From Streptosporangium saharense (lineage in GTDB: Bacteria > Actinomycetota > Actinomycetes > Streptosporangiales > Streptosporangiaceae): 64,000 nucleotides of DNA. The stretch is taken from positions 598,432 to 662,431 of the forward strand of contig NZ_JACHJP010000001.1 in NCBI RefSeq assembly GCF_014203715.1. The letters are read 5' to 3'. This document shows positions 28,744 through 36,782 of the stretch, one piece after another; position 1 is the stretch's first letter, and every line of letters begins with the position of its first letter. The notes beneath the pieces were generated by a model. It did no database searches and had not been told where the DNA came from. It worked only from the letters and a program-made list of their open reading frames with translations. A program made the position numbers and the translations under genes.

Positions 28744-29324
28744 CGCCCCCAGCCGAAAATGAGTGATGTGTGATCTACGGGTCGTAGTTGCAGTCATATT
28801 GGCATCAACTGAGGGTCAAGCAAGGGGAGATCCCATATCCCGCCTCGTCCGGGCCCGATCGGAGGTTGACCTGCACAGGCACACCCGGACGAGTCCGAAC
28901 AACCCCGAAACGATCCGGATGACTCCGGATAGGACCGGATGAAATCGGATGGCCTCGTAACGGCCAGGAAAAAACCGAAGATCGTTGGGATCCAGTGAAT
29001 CCCAAAACCATTCCCCAGCCGCCCTCTTTGCCCCAACAGACGGCGCACCCGCAAATAACATCCCTCATTTTCGACAAACCGAACACTCCGCCGCCAGTCA
29101 CCCGAGAAGCCCCGAAGCCAGGCGACGCTGGCCATCCCGTACTTCGGAACGCCGTAGCGTGCCCGATCACCGCCCGGCCTACGGCGGGATCCAGGTGGCC
29201 ACATACCTGGTAGCTGGCGAAGCCGTACACCCGATTAAATCGGTCGCTTCGCTTGTGGAGGATGAATACCATCACGGCACGCTCTGGGGGATTTCGCCTG
29301 GACTCACGGAGGGACATCCCCGCG
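28744..29324. promoter_or_regulatory. Repeat-rich divergent intergenic region
   Basis: No gene is supported in these 581 bp. It is AT-richer than its surroundings and contains a 10-bp direct-repeat array (28881-28950), an inverted repeat TTGGGAT/ATCCCAA (28985-29005) and a 13-bp near-palindrome CCGATTAAATCGG (29231-29243) just upstream of the + strand gene. The density of dyads between divergent genes suggests operators for both. Confidence 0.55.
28881..28950. repeat. Seven 10-bp phased direct repeats (core CCGGAT)
   Basis: Seven consecutive 10-mers each end in a related hexamer: CCGGAC, CCGAAC, CCGAAA, CCGGAT, CCGGAT, CCGGAT, TCGGAT. The other four bases vary. A spacing of one helical turn puts every core on the same face of the DNA, as expected for cooperative protein binding rather than for coding repeats. 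Confidence 0.7.
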
Positions 29325-30218
29325 ATGCTGGACCTGATCCTCGACCTGGAGACCCAGGATCCCGACGACGTACTGACCCTGTGCCTGGTCGCGGGACATC
29401 CGGCCGTACGGCTGCGCGCGGTCACGATCACTCCGGGGTCGCCGACACAGGTGGGGCTGGTCCGGCACGTGCTGCGACGGCTGGAGCGGGACGACGTCAT
29501 GGTGGGCGCCGACGATCCCGGTACGGGCAAGAGCCATGTGTCGGGCTTCCACGACCGCTGGCTCGGCACCCCTCCCGACGCTCAGCCGGACGCCTCGCCC
29601 GCCGACGTCATCGCCGAGACCCTGCGGCGTCACCCCGGCGCCACGCTCCTCACCGGCGGACCCCTGCACAACCTCCGGCGCTTCCTCGACACCTATCCGG
29701 ATATGGGACTGAGCCGGTGGGTGGCCCAGGGCGGGTTCGCGGGAGACAATGTCGTACCGCCCGAGCACCGGTTGGCGAAGTTCGAGGGCCGCACCGTGTG
29801 CCCGACGTTCAACTTCAACGGTGAACCCCGGGCCGCCCTGCTCGCACTGTCCTCGGACCGGATCGCCCGGCGCGAACTGGTGTCCAAGAACGTCACCCAC
29901 AGCGTCGCCTACGACGGCGGGTTCCACGAGCGGCTGCGCCCACACCGCGACCGCACCGCCGGGCTCGCCCTGCTGTTCACCGGCATGGAGCACTACCTGC
30001 GCAAGCGGCCCAAGGGAAAGCTGCTGCACGACCCCACCGCGGCCTGCGCGGCCATCGACCGAACCATCGCCACATGGGCCGAGGTCGAGATAGTCCGGGA
30101 GGAAGGCGGCTGGGGCGCACTACCAACACCGGGCAGCGGCACGTTCATCACCACAGCACTCGACCCCGAACGCCTCTTCGAGGTCTTTGTCGGCGACAAC
30201 ACCTACCGGTCGGCCTGA
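29325..30218 (+). CDS. Inosine/uridine-preferring nucleoside hydrolase-like protein
   Basis: A 297-residue protein resembling nucleoside hydrolases: an N-terminal Asp-rich calcium/ribose motif LDLETQDPDD, the TGGPLHNL loop, a FNFNGEP segment typical of the N-F-x-x-E substrate loop, and a basic C-terminal half ending GTFITTALDPE. The N-terminal motif has one residue more than the canonical DTDPGxDD and a Glu at the third position, so metal binding may be altered. Start ATG 29325 has GGAGGG 11 bases upstream; ATG 29262 would have GGAGG touching the start codon. The substrate (nucleoside, NAD derivative or other N-glycoside) is not determined. It is divergent from an HTH-Sel1 gene. Confidence 0.75.
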   Translation: MLDLILDLETQDPDDVLTLCLVAGHPAVRLRAVTITPGSPTQVGLVRHVLRRLERDDVMVGADDPGTGKSHVSGFHDRWLGTPPDAQPDASPADVIAETLRRHPGATLLTGGPLHNLRRFLDTYPDMGLSRWVAQGGFAGDNVVPPEHRLAKFEGRTVCPTFNFNGEPRAALLALSSDRIARRELVSKNVTHSVAYDGGFHERLRPHRDRTAGLALLFTGMEHYLRKRPKGKLLHDPTAACAAIDRTIATWAEVEIVREEGGWGALPTPGSGTFITTALDPERLFEVFVGDNTYRSA

Positions 30219-30248
30219 CCCGGCCTTCAACTGGAGACGCGGGCCGGG
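30219..30248 (+). terminator. Candidate terminator between convergent genes
   Basis: CCCGGCC (30219-30225) and GGCCGGG (30242-30248) can pair around a 16-base loop, directly after the nucleoside hydrolase stop and before the end of the BldC-like gene on the other strand. Confidence 0.35.
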
Positions 30249-30267
30249 GCCACGGAGGCGTTGACGA

Positions 30268-30489
30268 TCAGGCGGGGTTCAGCAGGACGGCGATGTCGGT
30301 CTGCCGGTAGCGGCGCTGGCCACTCGGCGTCCTGATTGAGGGAATCTTCCCGGTGAGGGACCACCGGTTGACGGTCTTGGGATCGACTCCGAAGATGTGA
30401 GCAACTTCGCCGGGGGTGAGAAGCCGGTCGGTAGTCTCCGGCCCGGTGGCGAAGGTCCCGTCGGGGGCGACGGCCTTGCTCGTGGACAT
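30268..30489 (-). CDS. BldC/excisionase-like small DNA-binding protein
   Basis: A 73-residue protein dominated by a MerR-type winged helix: LLTPGEVAHIFGVDPKTVNR (about 23-42), then W-S-L-T-G-K-I-P and the wing TPSGQRRYRQTDI. BldC-like proteins are widespread in actinomycetes as developmental regulators, and very similar proteins serve as excisionases of integrative elements. The gene is the last of a chain of small - strand genes starting at 32039, with 11 bp to the gene before it. No integrase or attachment site is visible in the window. Confidence 0.85.
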   Translation of the reverse strand: MSTSKAVAPDGTFATGPETTDRLLTPGEVAHIFGVDPKTVNRWSLTGKIPSIRTPSGQRRYRQTDIAVLLNPA

Positions 30490-30500
30490 GGGGGGCTCCT

Positions 30501-30734
30501 TCAGTAGCGGAGGTTGTGGAGGATCTCGTCGTGCCTGGCCAGCGCACTGGCCAATCGCCGGAGGCTGGTACGGCCCAACACGTCCCTGGCCCCGGCTTTG
30601 CGCTGGTCAGGCCGCAGCGGGTAGTACCGGGTGGCCCACCACCGGGGCAGGCCGGGCAGATCACGCTGTTCGTAGCGCCAGCCGGGGTGGGTGCTGGTGA
30701 GCAGGTCGATCAGGCGGCGTTCGAGGTCGGTCAT
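30501..30734 (-). CDS. Small conserved-looking protein of unknown function
   Basis: A 77-residue protein starting MTDLERRLIDLLTSTHPGW, with RWWATRYYPLRPDQR in the middle and a helical, basic C-terminus. The frame continues far upstream without a stop, but that extension is Arg/Pro-rich and looks like a shadow; ATG 30734 is preceded by AGAAGG. It lies 11 bp before the BldC-like gene, probably co-transcribed. No family is recognised. Confidence 0.6.
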   Translation of the reverse strand: MTDLERRLIDLLTSTHPGWRYEQRDLPGLPRWWATRYYPLRPDQRKAGARDVLGRTSLRRLASALARHDEILHNLRY

Positions 30735-31027
30735 GGTCGCCTTCTGGGTCGAAGGGCGGGATGGAGATGGGTGCCCGACCCCGAGCCGGGGAGCACGGGC
30801 CGGGCACCCGGTAGGAGGACCGGCCCCGCGTGTGGGGAGGCGAGACCGGCACGCGAGACAGCTCCCCCCTTCCCCAACACGCCCGGCCCTTGGGAAAGCC
30901 GTGTCCCGGCGTGCGTGGGAGCCACCTTGCGGAGATGTGCGGCCCAGACCCCTCCGTCTGGGCCGCACGCTTGGAGGTACGGCAGACAGTGGGTGGGAGA
31001 TGAGTCCCGCTGCCCGCCGTACCGGCT

Positions 31028-31369
31028 TCAGGAGCGCAGCAACCTGCGCAGACCGGGAGACCGCTGACCAGCCCACTCAGCCTGAACGGTGGTGGCGGCC
31101 CGGACGACATGGGCGGTTCGGGCCTGGAGCGCACGGGCAACGGCGACAGCCCGGATGCTCGGCGGCACCACCGGGGACGCTTGAGCGGCCAGCTTGCGGT
31201 CCAACTCCTCAACGGAATCGGCCCGCACCAGCGACACGTCCCCGGGCTCCAGCCTGTACGGCAGGGCACGCCGATAGGCGCTCCACACCCCGGTCGCCGA
31301 GTTGTGGAACACCAACCAGTCCGGGTGAGCCTGCTGTACGGCGTCGCAACTTCGACGCGGTGACATCAC
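31028..31369 (-). CDS. Small protein of unknown function
   Basis: A 113-residue protein (MMSPRRSCDAVQQAHPDWLV...), with a mixed N-terminal half containing HNSATGVWSAYRR and a helical Ala/Arg-rich C-terminal half. Its start overlaps the stop of the upstream gene by four bases, supporting a real coupled gene. About 290 bp separate it from the next small gene downstream. No family is recognised. Confidence 0.6.
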   Translation of the reverse strand: MMSPRRSCDAVQQAHPDWLVFHNSATGVWSAYRRALPYRLEPGDVSLVRADSVEELDRKLAAQASPVVPPSIRAVAVARALQARTAHVVRAATTVQAEWAGQRSPGLRRLLRS

Positions 31370-31674
31370 GCCGCCCTCCCCAACCGATCGTCGGCAGGCG
31401 GCATGTGGAGAATCAGCAGCGTCTCCGCCTCGCGCATCCGCTGCTCCAGCCCTTCGGCGGTGTCGTCACTGATCATCACCGGCTGAGGGGAAGGCCAGGC
31501 GCACAGGCCGAAGAAGCGGCGCATGCTCAGGCTGTAGAGCACCGCCCACCCCGGTGAGACGCTTCCCAGCACCTCAGCCTCAGCCCGGGCCGGGACGTCC
31601 CACACCCGCCGATACACCGGGGTGTGCGCCTGCCCGTCGCGGTGGCGTCCTGCGGGCCGGGACCGTCCGATCAC
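31366..31674 (-). CDS. Small protein of unknown function
   Basis: A 102-residue protein starting at GTG 31674 (VIGRSRPAGRHRDG...). The start overlaps the stop of the preceding gene as GTGA, which decides the start against a longer Gly/Pro-rich extension. The body (VLYSLSMRRFFGLCAWPS, then a helix EGLEQRMREAETLLIL) looks globular. It belongs to a three-gene overlapping chain. No family is recognised. Confidence 0.6.
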   Translation of the reverse strand: MIGRSRPAGRHRDGQAHTPVYRRVWDVPARAEAEVLGSVSPGWAVLYSLSMRRFFGLCAWPSPQPVMISDDTAEGLEQRMREAETLLILHMPPADDRLGRAA

Positions 31675-32039
31675 GAGGGCGCCCCCTCGACCGGGGCCTC
31701 GCAGGCGGCCCCCTCCGTCCCGGAAGCCGCCGCCAGGCGGGCCAGGTGGTCGGCGATCTGACGGGCCGCCTCCTCGGCCTGCTCCACCGGCACCTGAAGC
31801 GCCCACTCGTTCTGGTGCTTCCAGAAGTAGATCCGCTCCCGACGATCGGTCCAGATGACAACCTCCCGCCCGGGAACCTCCACCCGGGGAGCACCGTCCT
31901 CACACACGAACGTCGTCTCCACCCGCAACCGAGCCAGCAGGCTCTGCAGGTGCCGCAACTGGGGCGCCTTGGGGTCGTAGAAACCTTCACTGAACTTCCG
32001 GCGCAGGGCATCGGTCATGGGCGTATTGAGCGGGAACAC
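31671..32039 (-). CDS. Small protein of unknown function, first gene of a coupled chain
   Basis: A 122-residue protein starting at GTG 32039 with AAGGAG 8 bases upstream; an internal ATG at 32018 has no binding site. The centre reads EVVIWTDRRERIYFWKHQNE, suggesting a beta-rich fold, followed by an Ala-rich helix and a low-complexity C-terminus. It opens the overlapping small-gene chain 32039 to 31028. Divergent from the TPR regulator at 32485 across 445 bp. Confidence 0.6.
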   Translation of the reverse strand: MFPLNTPMTDALRRKFSEGFYDPKAPQLRHLQSLLARLRVETTFVCEDGAPRVEVPGREVVIWTDRRERIYFWKHQNEWALQVPVEQAEEAARQIADHLARLAAASGTEGAACEAPVEGAPS

Positions 32040-32484
32040 GGTTCGGCTCCTTCAAGGACTTCAAGGGATGGGATGACAGCTCCGGGGTTGTTTCCGGTTC
32101 GACCAGCAGCGGGGTCTTCGGCATCGGAAACGCGCCCGGGGCCGTCCGAAGCGGCACGGCCTGGATGACGTGTATGTGGATCACCTGCGGGAGGAGGGGC
32201 CTGTCACCGGCTCAAGGGAAAGTTGACGACAGCCACCAGTCGTTGGAGAGCCGTACCGAAACCAATGAGCCGTGGAAAGCCATGGCCTGACGTTAGGAAT
32301 TGACGAACCGCTCCGGAAAGGTCGCGGGTGCGTCACCATGCGTCATGGACGCGTCATTCCCCGGGCACGCTTCATGCGGTAACCCAAGTAAGGGGTACGA
32401 AAGGAACAAGCCTCAAGGCTGAAGCCGCCCGGGAGAACGTACGGCCAGCTCATTTCTTCATCCTGTGACGAAGGGGTGTGATCT
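32040..32484. promoter_or_regulatory. Divergent promoter region with phased GCGTCA repeats
   Basis: No gene is supported in this 445-bp gap. Three GCGTCA hexamers at 32330, 32340 and 32351 are 10 and 11 bp apart, so they lie on one face of the helix. A direct repeat CTTCAAGG sits near the start of the - strand chain. The + strand regulator that follows could bind these sites. Confidence 0.45.
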
Positions 32485-33831
32485 ATGACCAACCAGCGCA
32501 GTCTTCTCAAGGTGCTTTTGGCGAGGCGACATCTGACGACGCGTGCGGCGTTCGCAGCCGAGTACGACAAGGTCGCTCGGCAGGTCGACAGAACCCTGAT
32601 CGGGACTGCTCCCAGCCGAGAGCAGTTCACCCGGTGGCTGGCATGCAAGGTCAAAACCCTGCCCCGAGCTGATCACTGCCGGGTGCTGGAACGGATGTTT
32701 CCTGGACACAGCGCCCAGGAACTTTTATCACCTTATGATCCCGTTGTGGCTTTTCCGGATACCGGAGACAGTCCTCACGGAGAGGAGAAGAGCACGAACA
32801 GGAGAGAGATATTTCGGCTGGGTGCGACGGCCATGGCCGTTGGCCTTGTCGAAAACGTATGGAATGGTCCTGACCTTCTTGAACAGGCTCTGGACCTGGG
32901 AAGCGTCAGCGAAGGACGCCTTGTCCTGCTTGAACAGGAAGCCGAACGGCTCGGACAGCGCGTCGTGAAGGTCCCTCCCGCGAGCCTGCTCCAGGAAACA
33001 CTGCTGAGCCTGTCAAGCGTGCGCGAATTGCTTGGGCAGCGCCAACCAGCTCATGTTCAGCAACGCCTGGCCCGGGTCGGTGCCCAACTCGCCACCGTGG
33101 TCGGCGAGATCCTGTTCAACTCCAACCAGTTTCCCCTGGCTCGGCGCTGGTATCTTGCTGCGGCACGTGCGGCCCTCGAAGCCGGGGACGGCTACCTCAG
33201 CGACATCGCGCTGGCTGGCGCCGCTTACCTGCCCACCTATGCAGGGGAACCACGAGAAGTCCTCGCTCACGTTCTGCCGCGCCTGGAACAGAACCCCTCT
33301 CCCAGCCCAGCGGTGGCCTGGCTGTGGGGATTCGCCGCCAAAGCGCACGCCGCCCTCGGCCACCGGGACGCTTTCGAACGAGCGATTGACGCATCCCGGA
33401 CCGCGCTTGAACGATCACCCGCTGACAGCGTTCGACCAGGCATTTTCTCCTTCCTGCCAGAGAAACTCTCCTTCTATGAAGCACGGGGCCGAGTAGACCT
33501 GCGAGATGCCCCAGGAGCGGCTGATGCCGCCGCCCGAGCACTCGCCGCCTACGACCTGACCGACACCACCGAACCCGCTCTGGTTCGCTTCGAGCATGCC
33601 TCCGCCCTCGTGCAGACCGGCGAGACCGAGGAAGCCTGCCGGATCGCCCTCGGCGCCGTCACCGACCGCCACACCTTCCTCAGCGTCAGCGTGATGACGC
33701 GCGCCCACGAGTTCGGCACGCTCCTGCCTCCCCAAAGCCCCGAGGCCCACCAATGGCGTGACGTTCTCACCGGTTTCGAAAGCTCCGAAACCCTGCCCAC
33801 CCCCCTTCCAGCTTCAAGGACGCACCTATGA
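32485..33831 (+). CDS. HTH/TPR-type transcriptional regulator of actinomycetes
   Basis: A 448-residue protein. The N-terminal ~90 residues look like a degenerate DNA-binding domain (NQRSLLKVLLARRHLTTRA, later REQFTRWLACKVKTLPRADH and HCRVLERMFPG), followed by helical TPR-like repeats through the C-terminus (ARRWYLAAARAALEAGD, VAWLWGFAAKAHAALGHRDA, ADAAARALAAYDL). This arrangement is common in orphan regulators that sit beside small metabolic genes in actinomycetes. Its codons are slightly less G/C-ending than the NRPS region. ATG 32485 follows AGGGGT. Its stop overlaps the start of the flavin-binding protein by four bases, linking their expression. Confidence 0.7.
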   Translation: MTNQRSLLKVLLARRHLTTRAAFAAEYDKVARQVDRTLIGTAPSREQFTRWLACKVKTLPRADHCRVLERMFPGHSAQELLSPYDPVVAFPDTGDSPHGEEKSTNRREIFRLGATAMAVGLVENVWNGPDLLEQALDLGSVSEGRLVLLEQEAERLGQRVVKVPPASLLQETLLSLSSVRELLGQRQPAHVQQRLARVGAQLATVVGEILFNSNQFPLARRWYLAAARAALEAGDGYLSDIALAGAAYLPTYAGEPREVLAHVLPRLEQNPSPSPAVAWLWGFAAKAHAALGHRDAFERAIDASRTALERSPADSVRPGIFSFLPEKLSFYEARGRVDLRDAPGAADAAARALAAYDLTDTTEPALVRFEHASALVQTGETEEACRIALGAVTDRHTFLSVSVMTRAHEFGTLLPPQSPEAHQWRDVLTGFESSETLPTPLPASRTHL

Positions 33832-34301
33832 CCACGGCCCGAGTTCTGCTCCAGGAGTACGTCGCCAGCGGATCGTTGATGCAGGTGGCGACCCTCACCG
33901 GCGAGGGCGATCCTCAGGTGTGCAGCGTCTGGTACGACCCGCACTTCGCCCCTGACGTGCTGCGGTGGATCTCCCGCCATGACCGCGCCCACAGCCAGGC
34001 CATCACGAAGGACGCGCGGGTGGCCGGTGCGATCGTCGCCATCCCTCTGGACGGGCTCGGGCAGACGGTACGCGGTGTGTCCTTCACCGGACAGGCCCAC
34101 CAACTTCCCACCGAGGGCATCGACCAGGAGATCACCGACTTCGTCACCCGCTGGCCAGCCGCCGCAGGAGCCCTGGACAGGGAGAAACTCGCAGCCGGAC
34201 ACACACCGACACGGTTGTACGAGGTCACGGTGACCGAGTGGGTGCTGTTCGACGAGGAGAACTTCCCCGACCAACCCCGACAGGTGATCACCTGTGAATG
34301 A
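33828..34301 (+). CDS. Pyridoxamine 5'-phosphate oxidase-like split-barrel protein
   Basis: A 157-residue protein with the flavin-reductase/PNPOx-like split barrel pattern: QVATLTGEGDPQVCSVWYDP near the N-terminus, LRWISRHDRAHSQAI in the second strand pair, and a C-terminal LYEVTVTEWVLFDE. Family members bind FMN, F420 or heme and act on small molecules; the cofactor here is not determined. ATG 33828 overlaps the stop of the TPR regulator. The stop overlaps a tiny frame that leads to the kinase-like gene, so these genes look like one operon. Confidence 0.8.
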   Translation: MTTARVLLQEYVASGSLMQVATLTGEGDPQVCSVWYDPHFAPDVLRWISRHDRAHSQAITKDARVAGAIVAIPLDGLGQTVRGVSFTGQAHQLPTEGIDQEITDFVTRWPAAAGALDREKLAAGHTPTRLYEVTVTEWVLFDEENFPDQPRQVITCE

Positions 34302-34398
34302 CCCACAAGGCCAAGCCGAACGGGTGACCTTCCAGCGGCTGAACACCAACGAAGCGCGACAACTATCGCTGAACTTCGCCACCAGATCCAGACGGTGA
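34294..34398 (+). CDS. Possible 34-residue coupling ORF
   Basis: GTG 34294 lies inside the end of the split-barrel gene and opens 34 codons (VNDPQGQAERVTFQRLNTNE then ARQLSLNFATRSRR) ending 7 bp before the kinase-like ATG. It may encode a small peptide or serve translational coupling. No family is recognised and selection on the peptide cannot be judged. Confidence 0.3.
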   Translation: MNDPQGQAERVTFQRLNTNEARQLSLNFATRSRR

Positions 34399-34405
34399 TC
34401 CAGGC

Positions 34406-35305
34406 ATGACCCTCGCCCAGGAGGCGGAGACCGAGGCCAGGGCCGTCCTCGACGAGGCGTGCCGTACAGCGGGAATCGACGCTTCCGGAGCGGAGCTGAT
34501 GCGGCTGGGCGAGAACGCCCTCTACCGGCTGCCCGGCCGAATCGTCGCCCGTATCGCCCGGGCCGGGCAGGCCATGGCAGCCGCCCGCGAGGTGAAGATC
34601 GCCCGTTGGTTGGAGGCCCACCAGGTGCCCGCCGTACAGGCCGTGCCAGGGCTGGAGCAGCCGGTCGTGATTGAGGGGCGCGCGGTCACCTGGTGGGTGG
34701 AGTTGCCGCCGCACCGGCACGGCACCGCCATACAGGTCGCCACCGCCCTACGCCGACTGCACGACCTGCCGATCCCGACCGGCTTCGAGATCGGCAGACT
34801 CGATCCGTTCGTCCGGCTCACCGAACGGATCGAGCGGGCCGCCACCCTGACCGAAGACGACCGGGCCTGGATGCGGAAACGGCTGGCCGCCCTGCGGACC
34901 CGCTGGGAGGTGCTTCCCGCGGGGTTGCCCGACCGTGTTGTGCACGGTGACGCCTGGATTGGAAACGTCGTGGGCACCGACGACGGCCGGGTGGTGCTGC
35001 TGGACCTGGAACGCTGCTCGGTCGGCCCCCCGGAGTGGGACCTGACCTCCACCGCCGTCAAGGCGTTCACCCTGGCCGGGATCAGCACCGACGACTACCG
35101 CAGATTCGTCGCCTCCTACGGACACGACGTCATCACCTGGCAGGGTTTTGAGACCCTGCGCGACATCCGCGAATTCCGCATGACGTGCATGGCCGCCCAG
35201 GTCGCCGGAGAAAACCCGGTCCGCCACCCGGAGATCGTGCACAGGCTCGCCTGTTTGCGCGGACAGCGCGGCCCCCGCCCCTGGACCTGGCAAGCGGTGC
35301 CCTAA
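34406..35305 (+). CDS. Aminoglycoside phosphotransferase/kinase-fold protein
   Basis: A 299-residue protein of the APH/choline kinase-like fold. The catalytic loop is VVHGDAWIGNVV (about residues 181-192; HGDxxxxN) and the metal-binding segment is VLLDLERCSVGPPEWDL. The N-terminal lobe has an ALYRLPGRIVARI glycine/lysine region without an obvious classical P-loop, as in many APH relatives. Such proteins phosphorylate antibiotics, sugars or other small molecules; nothing shows which. It ends 6 bp from the convergent epimerase gene. Confidence 0.78.
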   Translation: MTLAQEAETEARAVLDEACRTAGIDASGAELMRLGENALYRLPGRIVARIARAGQAMAAAREVKIARWLEAHQVPAVQAVPGLEQPVVIEGRAVTWWVELPPHRHGTAIQVATALRRLHDLPIPTGFEIGRLDPFVRLTERIERAATLTEDDRAWMRKRLAALRTRWEVLPAGLPDRVVHGDAWIGNVVGTDDGRVVLLDLERCSVGPPEWDLTSTAVKAFTLAGISTDDYRRFVASYGHDVITWQGFETLRDIREFRMTCMAAQVAGENPVRHPEIVHRLACLRGQRGPRPWTWQAVP

Positions 35306-35311
35306 CCCCGC

Positions 35312-36319
35312 TCAGGAGGGTGTCTTACCATCCCAGGCAGTGAGGATCGCCGCTTCTCGTTCTGTGGAGATGCCCAGCTCCGCTGAACGTTCGGACGACA
35401 CCACGGCACCGGTCTGGAGCCATCGCCAGGTGTCGGCCACGGTCTCCTCGATCGGGCGGTACGTCAGGCCAGCGGCGTGAGCGCGGGAGGCGTCCACGTG
35501 CCAGGTGCCGTCGTAGTCGCGCCAGATCGGCAACTCCGTCCACTCCTTGACGCCGTGCTTGCGAAGGAACGGGTCATCCACCCACACCAGTTCGGCGGTG
35601 CTGCCGGTCGCCTTCCGGCACGCGGCGAGAAACTCCCCGAACGTCGCATGCCCGATCGGCGCGGCCACATTGTAGGAACCGGTCAAGTGCCGCTCGGCGC
35701 ACTCCAGCGCGAAAGCGGCGACATCACGGACGTCGATCGGCTGGATCTTCCAGGTCATCTTGCCCGGAGCCAGCACACGACCACCGACACGAATGCGCGA
35801 CAACCACCACGGCAGACGCCCCACGTACTCGTGCGGACCGAGAATCACGCTCGGCCGCAAGATGGTGGCCCGCTCCCCGAAAGCGGAGGTGATGGCCCGC
35901 TCACAGCCGACCTTCTCCCTCCCATAGGCGTCAAGGCCACTCTCCCCTTCCGGGGCTTCAGGCGTGTACTCGCGCAGCGGGGAAGCGTCCGTCAACGGCG
36001 TGGTGGGCCACCCCTTGTAGACGTTCACGGTGGAGACGAACACATACCAGCCAGCGACACCGGCCAGAGCGCGGACGGTGTCCTCCACCATGGCCGGGGT
36101 CATACCGCTGGGGTCAACCACCGCATCCCACGGCCCCGCATCAGCGAGCGCCGCCAAGTCCTGACCGCTGGTGCGGTCTCCACGGATCACGCTGACACCG
36201 GGCACATCATCGCCGGAACGGCCACGGTTGAACGTCGCCACCTCGTGGCCACGCTGCAGGGCCTGCTCAGCGAGCACACGCCCCAGGAACTTCGTACCGC
36301 CAAGGATGAGGAGTCGCAT
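35312..36319 (-). CDS. NAD-dependent epimerase/dehydratase-like protein
   Basis: A 335-residue extended SDR protein. The nucleotide-binding motif LLILGGTKFLG lies at residues 3-13, a catalytic-type YVFVSTVNVYKG segment precedes the YGREK motif (tyrosine and lysine of SDR enzymes), and a C-terminal YRPIEETVADTWRW is typical of sugar or isoflavone-type reductases. ATG 36319 (MRLLILGG) is preferred over GTG/ATG starts up to 36400 because it places the Rossmann strand at the N-terminus. Substrate unknown. Convergent with the kinase-like gene. Confidence 0.82.
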   Translation of the reverse strand: MRLLILGGTKFLGRVLAEQALQRGHEVATFNRGRSGDDVPGVSVIRGDRTSGQDLAALADAGPWDAVVDPSGMTPAMVEDTVRALAGVAGWYVFVSTVNVYKGWPTTPLTDASPLREYTPEAPEGESGLDAYGREKVGCERAITSAFGERATILRPSVILGPHEYVGRLPWWLSRIRVGGRVLAPGKMTWKIQPIDVRDVAAFALECAERHLTGSYNVAAPIGHATFGEFLAACRKATGSTAELVWVDDPFLRKHGVKEWTELPIWRDYDGTWHVDASRAHAAGLTYRPIEETVADTWRWLQTGAVVSSERSAELGISTEREAAILTAWDGKTPS

Positions 36320-36782
36320 GGCCTTGATCCTGACCCAAGAAGACCTGATCCACACAGGCGGTTGCGGGAAGTAGTTCATAACCGTGCCCCCTGGAACCAT
36401 CGAGTACGGCCCTGCGAGGCTAGATTGTGTGCCGACCGCCGTCGGATGCGAGGCAGAGGAGAAGTGTTACTGAATCAGACCGAACCCAAGATGATCAATG
36501 CTCTGGCCTGCGCTTCTGCGATACCGCCGGACTGCTGCAAAAAACAGTGCATACTGCCCTCGCGGCGCCAGCTCTGATCTGGGGCTTTACCCTCGGGTCG
36601 CTCATCACCCTGAAAGGTTTGTGACGTCTCGATGGCGACCGGCCAGCGTCCGGTAGCCGGTCGCTCATCACCCTGAAAGGTTTGTGACTGCTGGCCATGA
36701 TGGAGTGCGGTGCACTTCGATCCTGTCTTGCCCTGCATGTGGCTAAGAAGGGTATTTCCTTCTGATACCTCACCTGAGGTAA
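36320..36782. other. Gene-free stretch holding a two-repeat CRISPR-like unit
   Basis: No coding frame here has support. Apart from the direct repeat pair at 36596-36688 nothing else is recognised. The stretch separates the epimerase start from an aldo/keto reductase remnant, so it may be scar sequence left by rearrangement. Confidence 0.4.
36596..36688. CRISPR. Minimal CRISPR-like unit: two 30-bp repeats, one 33-bp spacer
   Basis: Two identical 30-bp direct repeats lie at 36596-36625 and 36659-36688, separated by 33 bp of unrelated sequence (36626-36658). The repeat begins GGTCGCTCATCACC and ends AAAGGTTTGTGAC; TCAC and GTGA inside it can pair weakly. Lengths fit CRISPR repeats and spacers. 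No further copy was seen 63 bp upstream or downstream, and no cas gene is in the window, so it may be an orphan or a decayed array, or a chance duplication. Confidence 0.5.

Noticed and set aside
28794..29204. A 136-codon - strand frame in the gap before the nucleoside hydrolase
   Set aside because: It spans the 10-bp repeat array and dyads, has atypical composition and no binding site.
30735..31076. Long upstream extension of the 77-residue gene
   Set aside because: It is Arg/Pro/Ser-rich and lacks a start signal, whereas ATG 30734 gives a compact protein.
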